The notes below the pieces were generated by a model. The model was not told where the DNA came from and did not search any database. It saw nothing but the letters and a program-made list of their open reading frames with translations. Made by a program: the position numbers and the translations under genes. Shown one piece after another: positions 59,988 to 64,000 of a stretch of DNA of 64,000 nt (position 1 is the stretch's first letter; every line of letters starts with the position of its first letter). Source of the DNA: Akkermansia sp. (lineage in GTDB: Bacteria; Verrucomicrobiota; Verrucomicrobiia; Verrucomicrobiales; Akkermansiaceae); contig JAFQGF010000017.1 of NCBI GenBank assembly GCA_017415555.1, forward strand, positions 1 through 64,000, read 5' to 3'.

Positions 59988-60957
59988 TACCAACGCCTCA
60001 GATATGATGGGCGGCCCCATCGGATTGGCTCTGCCCCGGTACGACAACTTTCCCTACCCCGAAAGTGTCGGATGTGCTTGGCTGAGCAGCGGTCGCGCAG
60101 CCCTGGAGTGCCTCCTCCGCAACATGCCACGCCCGCAGCGCGTGCTCGTCCCCCGCTATGTGTGCGACACCATTCTGCAACCGATAGAACGCCTGGGGCT
60201 CCCCGTCCATTGCTATGCAACCGACTCCCGGCTGGCCCCCCATCCCCCGCCAGATGCGACTTCCGGGGATTTGCTCCTGCTGGTCAATTATTTCGGGCTT
60301 ACCGGCGATGCCGTTCGTGCAGCTGCCCTGCGACACCCCGGCCCGGTGGTGGTAGATGCCACCACCGCTCTGTATAGCCCGCCACAGCCCGGGCTCCCCA
60401 CTTTCTACAGTCCTCGCAAATTTGCAGGTCTGAGCGATGGCGGCGTGGCTTGTGCCCCTTTCCCGCTGCAACTACCTGCTGCAGAAGATGTCTCTGCTCC
60501 CAGAGCCACATGCCTGCTGCAGCAACTGGAAGCAGGCACATGCGCCGCAGCCCCCGCATTCGATGCTGCGGAGACCGACCTCTGCCACTCGTTCCTCCGC
60601 ATGTCTCCCCTCACCCGCCGACTCCTCAGCAGCATCGACTGGGAGGCCGCCGCTCGCCGACGACTGGAAAACTACGCTATTCTGCACCGGGAGCTCGCGC
60701 ACATCAACCGCCTGCAGCTCCCCGATGCCCCTGCCGCGGCACCTATGTGCTACCCCCTCGTCTGCGGCATTCCCGGCCTGCGGGATGACCTTATCGATGC
60801 GGGCATAGCGCTGCCTCTCTATTGGCCGGAGGTAATTACCGCCACCACTCCCGACCAACCGGAAAACGACCTGGCTCGCACCCTCCTGCCCCTCCCGTTG
60901 GACCAACGCTACACCCCCGCCGATATGCGGCGGCTCCTGAGCCTCATCCTGAGCTGA
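59980..60957 (+). CDS. DegT/DnrJ-like PLP-fold protein
   Basis: 325 residues resembling sugar aminotransferases of the DegT/DnrJ/EryC1 fold. Features: LSSGRAALECLLRNM, the VLVPRYVCDTILQPIERLG segment, a GDLLLLVNYFGL strand, VVVDATTALYS at the cofactor-aspartate position, and the possible PLP lysine K147 in FYSPRKFAGLSDGG. It is shorter than true DegT enzymes (about 370) and lacks the usual C-terminal GxGGH-type blocks, so the activity could be changed. It starts eight bases before the end of the lipoprotein gene (overlap at 59980-59987). Surface-sugar modification is possible but unproven. Confidence 0.7.
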   Translation: MPDTNASDMMGGPIGLALPRYDNFPYPESVGCAWLSSGRAALECLLRNMPRPQRVLVPRYVCDTILQPIERLGLPVHCYATDSRLAPHPPPDATSGDLLLLVNYFGLTGDAVRAAALRHPGPVVVDATTALYSPPQPGLPTFYSPRKFAGLSDGGVACAPFPLQLPAAEDVSAPRATCLLQQLEAGTCAAAPAFDAAETDLCHSFLRMSPLTRRLLSSIDWEAAARRRLENYAILHRELAHINRLQLPDAPAAAPMCYPLVCGIPGLRDDLIDAGIALPLYWPEVITATTPDQPENDLARTLLPLPLDQRYTPADMRRLLSLILS

Positions 60958-61027
60958 TTCAGCAAAAGAATCTCTCTCTGCATTACACCATACAACCGGT
61001 GTGGCAGGAGACTCTTACCAGGCAGAC

Positions 61028-62968
61028 TTACAGCTCGTAGTACGTGTAGCCATTCAGGCCGGTGCGGTAGGCTTCCAGTGCGTCGCGGCGCTGGCGGGGG
61101 GTGATGAGCCCCTCCTCCACGGCGCGCTCGGCCAGGTTGCGGAACTGAGCCACCAGGTCGCGGCCGTCGTACTTCACATAGGAAAGCACATCTGCCACGC
61201 TGTCACCTTCCTCTTCCTGGGTGTAGACAGGTCGCCCATTCTCCAGGTGCACACTCACCACGTTGGTGTCGCCCAACAGGTTGTGGATGTCACCCAGCGT
61301 CTCCTGGTATGCCCCAATCAGGAACACGGCCACATAGTAATTCTCTGAGCCCTCAAACTCGTGCAGCGGCAGGGAATGTGCCACGTCCTCGCGGTCGATG
61401 AAATTATCAACCTTCCCATCGCAGTCGCAGGTGATATCCACCAGCACAGTCTTCTGCGTGGGGCGCTCGCACAAGCGCTGAATCGGCATCACGGGGAAAA
61501 GCTGGTCAATGGCCCAGGAATCCGGCATGCTCTGGAAGAGGGAGAAATTGCCGTAGTAGAAGTCCACCATGTTGTCAGACACCTCTTTGAGATCCTCGGG
61601 GATTTCGCTCATCTCGGCAATGCGGCGAGATATAAGGCCCATGATGTGCCAGTAAATAGCCTCGCCCACGCCGCGCTCGCGCAGGTTGGCATTGCCATAG
61701 AAGAACTGCATACGCAGCTGGTCGCGGTAGTAGTTGGCATCGTTGTAGCACTCCTGTATGTTTTTGCGGGTCAGCATGCGGCGCGTCTCATCCAGGGCTT
61801 TGAGAATCTCGCTCGGGTTTTCGGGCAGTTCCGGCGGCAGAGCATCCTGCCCCGGGGCACTCGCTACATCCAGTATATTGAACACCAGCACTGAATGGAA
61901 TGCAGCTATCGCACGGCCACTTTCCGTCACCAGCGTGGGGTGCGCCACACCGCACTTGCTGCACAGCTCGCCCACCACCTCCACAATATCTCGGGCGTAC
62001 TCCTCCATGGTATAGTTGCAGGAGGAGTGGAAGTTCGTCTGCGAGCCATCGTAGTCCACAGCCAGGCCACCGCCCATATCCAGCGTGCCCATGGGAGCCC
62101 CCTCGCGCACCAGGTCAATGTACATGCGGCAGGCCTCAGTGAGCCCCTCGCGCACCACGGAGATGTTGGGAATCTGGGAGCCCTGGTGGTAGTGCAGCAC
62201 CTTGAGGCAATGCAGCTTATCCGCTGCTTTCAGTGTATCCACCACCTCGATAACCTGTGCCGTATTGAGGCCGAATACGGAGCGATCCCCGGCGGATTCG
62301 CTCCAGTGGCCGGCCCCCTTGGCAGCCAGGCGCACACGCACACCCAGGTTCGGATCGATACCCAGCTTGCGGGCGCGCTCCAGAATGGCCGGCAGCTCGT
62401 TGGGCATCTCCAGAATCAGGCAGATATTAATCCCCATGCGCTGGGCCATCAGTGCCAGATCGATAAACTCGTCATCCTTATAGCCATTGCACATCAGGAA
62501 GGCCTCCGGGTCGCGCATCTGAGCCATGGCTGCAATCAGCTCCGGCTTACTGCCGGCCTCCAGCCCGTAGTGGTAACGGGAACCATAGGAAACAATCTCC
62601 TCCACAATCTCGCGCTGCTGATTCACCTTCACCGGGTACACGCCACGGTACACGCCCTTGTAATCAGCCTCTTTAATGGCCTTAATGAAGCTCTTGTTCA
62701 GCTCATCGATACGCGCACGCAGCAAATCGCGGAATCGCAGCAGCACCGGCGCATCCGTGCCACGCTCGGCCAGCCCCTTCATGATGGTATGCAGGCTCAC
62801 GGCTCGAGTTTCGCCATCAGTATCCACCAGATTCACCGTCACCTCCCCGGTGCGCGACACCCCGAAGTAGCCATTACTCCAGGCGTCAATACAGTACAAC
62901 TCCGCTGAGTCCGCCGCCGTCCAATTCTTTACCTTACGTTTGATGGTGGTGTGTTTGCGAGATACCAT
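61028..62968 (-). CDS. speA: Biosynthetic arginine decarboxylase
   Basis: PLP enzyme of the alanine-racemase fold that converts arginine to agmatine, the first step to putrescine. 646 residues, as in the SpeA family. PLP lysine lies in GVYPVKVNQQREIVEEI; other family blocks are HYGLEAGSKPELIAAM, the GSQIPNI loop, the cofactor-phosphate LDMGGGLAVDYDGSQ, and TLVTESGRAIAAFHSVLVF. The C-terminus includes PVMPIQRLCERPT and VDITCDCDGKVDNFID, the conserved catalytic Cys-Asp. No speB or aguA lies nearby. It has its own strong promoter. Confidence 0.97.
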   Translation of the reverse strand: MVSRKHTTIKRKVKNWTAADSAELYCIDAWSNGYFGVSRTGEVTVNLVDTDGETRAVSLHTIMKGLAERGTDAPVLLRFRDLLRARIDELNKSFIKAIKEADYKGVYRGVYPVKVNQQREIVEEIVSYGSRYHYGLEAGSKPELIAAMAQMRDPEAFLMCNGYKDDEFIDLALMAQRMGINICLILEMPNELPAILERARKLGIDPNLGVRVRLAAKGAGHWSESAGDRSVFGLNTAQVIEVVDTLKAADKLHCLKVLHYHQGSQIPNISVVREGLTEACRMYIDLVREGAPMGTLDMGGGLAVDYDGSQTNFHSSCNYTMEEYARDIVEVVGELCSKCGVAHPTLVTESGRAIAAFHSVLVFNILDVASAPGQDALPPELPENPSEILKALDETRRMLTRKNIQECYNDANYYRDQLRMQFFYGNANLRERGVGEAIYWHIMGLISRRIAEMSEIPEDLKEVSDNMVDFYYGNFSLFQSMPDSWAIDQLFPVMPIQRLCERPTQKTVLVDITCDCDGKVDNFIDREDVAHSLPLHEFEGSENYYVAVFLIGAYQETLGDIHNLLGDTNVVSVHLENGRPVYTQEEEGDSVADVLSYVKYDGRDLVAQFRNLAERAVEEGLITPRQRRDALEAYRTGLNGYTYYEL

Positions 62969-62997
62969 AGTGCTGCTCTTGGTTAATGTGTGCGCGC

Positions 62998-63026
62998 GTT
63001 ATATACCATAAGGCAGCAATTGTCAA
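62998..63026 (-). promoter_or_regulatory. speA promoter
   Basis: On the minus strand, TTGACA (63021-63026), 17 bp, TATAAC (62998-63003). Confidence 0.78.
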
Positions 63027-63044
63027 CGACAAAATACATCCATC

Positions 63045-63086
63045 GGGGGGAATTTCCAGCTCGTTGCGGAGCTTTCAGAGCCCCCC
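63045..63086 (-). terminator. Terminator after the WecG-family gene
   Basis: A two-part hairpin: outer GGGGGG (63045-63050) with CCCCCC (63081-63086), inner AGCTC/GAGCT. It lies 9 bp after the stop codon; on the minus strand GATGTATTTTGTC follows. Confidence 0.55.
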
Positions 63087-63095
63087 ATCGCAGAC

Positions 63096-63842
63096 TCATA
63101 TTTTCCGCGTCAGGCAATACCAGAGAAACAGGGAGTTGTGCACCAGATAACGCCTCAGCAGGCGCCGGGGCTCGCAGCAAAGGCGGTAGAGCCACTCCAA
63201 CCCATGGGCGCGCACCCACCGGGGTGCCTGCCGCACCAGCCCGGCATGAAAATTGAAGGCTGCCCCAACAGCAAAATACACAGCCGGCGGCAATTGAGGC
63301 AAGTTTGTATACAACCACCGCTCCTGCTTGGGGCACCCCAGAGCCACCCACACACAGTTGGCTCCGCTCCGGGCAATGTGTTGGCAGATGCGCTCGTCCT
63401 CCCCCTCCGGCCAGCTCCCCATGGGCGGGCAATAGTGCCCCACCACCTCCACCCCGGGAAAACGAGTTCCAAGCTTCTGCCGCAGCAGAGCTACAGCCTC
63501 CTCCGAGCCCCCCAGCAGAAAATGGCGCAGCCCCCGTGCTCGCCCACAATCCCACACACATTCCATCATATCCGGGCCATACAGGCGATGGGCCGCAGCT
63601 CCCTTACGCCGCAACAACCATACAAGAGGCATACCATCCGGGCAGATGTAATGAAAACGCGTCATCCCCTGCCCATACTCCGGGTCGCACAGCATCCGCG
63701 TCAGCACATGCACGTCCGAATGCGCCACTAGCACAGCACTCTGCGTATCAGCTGCCACCCCGGCCAGATACCCCCCGGCATCCGCCAGAGAAGCCACCAC
63801 ATAGGGAATGCCAAATATTGACTGAATACCAAGAGCCTGCAT
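63096..63842 (-). CDS. WecG/TagA/CpsF family glycosyltransferase (GT26)
   Basis: 248 residues. GT26 features: VAHSDVHVLTRML, the FHYICPDGMPLVWLLRRKG segment with the catalytic-type Asp, LYGPDMMECV, FLLGGSEEAVALLRQKL, and VWVALGCPKQERWLYTNL. WecG adds N-acetylmannosaminuronate in enterobacterial common antigen; TagA adds N-acetylmannosamine in wall teichoic acid. In this organism it probably extends a lipid-linked surface glycan; the sugar is not predictable. A basic C-terminus (HNSLFLWYCLTRKI) may attach it to the membrane. It is the gene downstream of the partial frame at the window edge. Confidence 0.93.
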   Translation of the reverse strand: MQALGIQSIFGIPYVVASLADAGGYLAGVAADTQSAVLVAHSDVHVLTRMLCDPEYGQGMTRFHYICPDGMPLVWLLRRKGAAAHRLYGPDMMECVWDCGRARGLRHFLLGGSEEAVALLRQKLGTRFPGVEVVGHYCPPMGSWPEGEDERICQHIARSGANCVWVALGCPKQERWLYTNLPQLPPAVYFAVGAAFNFHAGLVRQAPRWVRAHGLEWLYRLCCEPRRLLRRYLVHNSLFLWYCLTRKI

Positions 63843-63872
63843 ACCTTCCCCTCCGGATATCTATTCACGCCT

Positions 63873-64000
63873 TCACAACCCGGCAGGCAGAGCATGCAAA
63901 GCCGGTGCTGCCTGAATCGCAGCAGGCGGCGGGTCGAACTTCGGCAGCACCGTGGGAGTGTACGAGCGTATCGTCTTTACCTTTTCCATTGGTATCGTTA
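63873..64000 (-). CDS. Partial frame, C-terminal end of an unidentified gene
   Basis: A minus-strand frame is open from the window edge to a TGA at 63873-63875. It ends in a Pro/Ala-rich tail (LPKFDPPPAAIQAAPALHA). The stop lies 30 bp before the WecG-type ATG, which suits the last codons of an upstream gene in the same unit. There is an in-frame ATG near the edge, so a very short protein cannot be excluded. No family is recognisable from 42 codons. Confidence 0.4.
   Translation of the reverse strand, partial: TIPMEKVKTIRSYTPTVLPKFDPPPAAIQAAPALHALPAGL

Overview
The window most resembles a chromosome segment of a Verrucomicrobiota gut bacterium, probably close to Akkermansia. The pointers are a short PEP-CTERM-type sorting tail, many lipoproteins and exported proteins of unknown function, a secreted S1-type sulfatase, a eukaryotic-type UDP-glucose pyrophosphorylase and a GC-rich core. 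The genus is inferred from family content and gene style; no marker comparison was possible.

Positions 1-11,200 are AT-rich accessory DNA, a surface-glycan locus broken up by insertion sequences. It holds a two-domain GT8/GT2 glycosyltransferase, an acyltransferase-3, a GT2, a GT10 alpha-1,3/4-fucosyltransferase, a polysaccharide pyruvyl transferase family protein, a Caps_synth/GT32-like transferase and a PEP-CTERM protein. Between them lie an IS66 tail, a complete IS630 element of 1,225 bp (both ends and the TA duplication are readable, but the transposase is frameshifted), and fused remnants of IS3 and IS256 transposases.

Positions 11,200-34,100 are GC-rich and almost wholly on the minus strand. 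They hold a SlyB-like lipoprotein, aspS, UDP-glucose pyrophosphorylase, tyrS with a coupled exported protein, and a class A PBP with a degenerate transpeptidase active site followed by a conserved unknown and sufS. Next come an uncharacterised run ending in cstA (anti-sigma-like protein, zinc-ribbon membrane protein, transglutaminase-like protein, thioredoxin-like protein), then hemA, a cobA-hemD fusion and a NodB deacetylase lipoprotein.

Positions 34,200-50,900 hold a secreted sulfatase, rfbB, coaC, ridA, malQ, a lipoprotein, a DksA/TraR-like protein, rpmG-rpsR, folE2 and a marR-acrA-acrB-tolC efflux operon. A perfect 18-bp operator candidate lies just before marR. After about 1 kb of AT-rich DNA with no supported gene come pheA-holB-yicC-gmk, a possibly truncated exported protein, an M3 oligopeptidase, a lipoprotein overlapping a DegT-like protein, speA and a WecG-family glycosyltransferase.

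Promoters are readable before many genes (TTGACA-like -35, 16-17 bp spacer, -10 often TAGAAT). In eight cases they place the transcription start at or within a few bases of the start codon. This suggests leaderless or near-leaderless mRNAs are common here, and it corrects several start codons. rfbB, wecG, the UDP-glucose enzyme and the first 11 kb fit one theme, the building of surface polysaccharide. The sulfatase fits growth on host glycans. No tRNA, rRNA or CRISPR array was seen.
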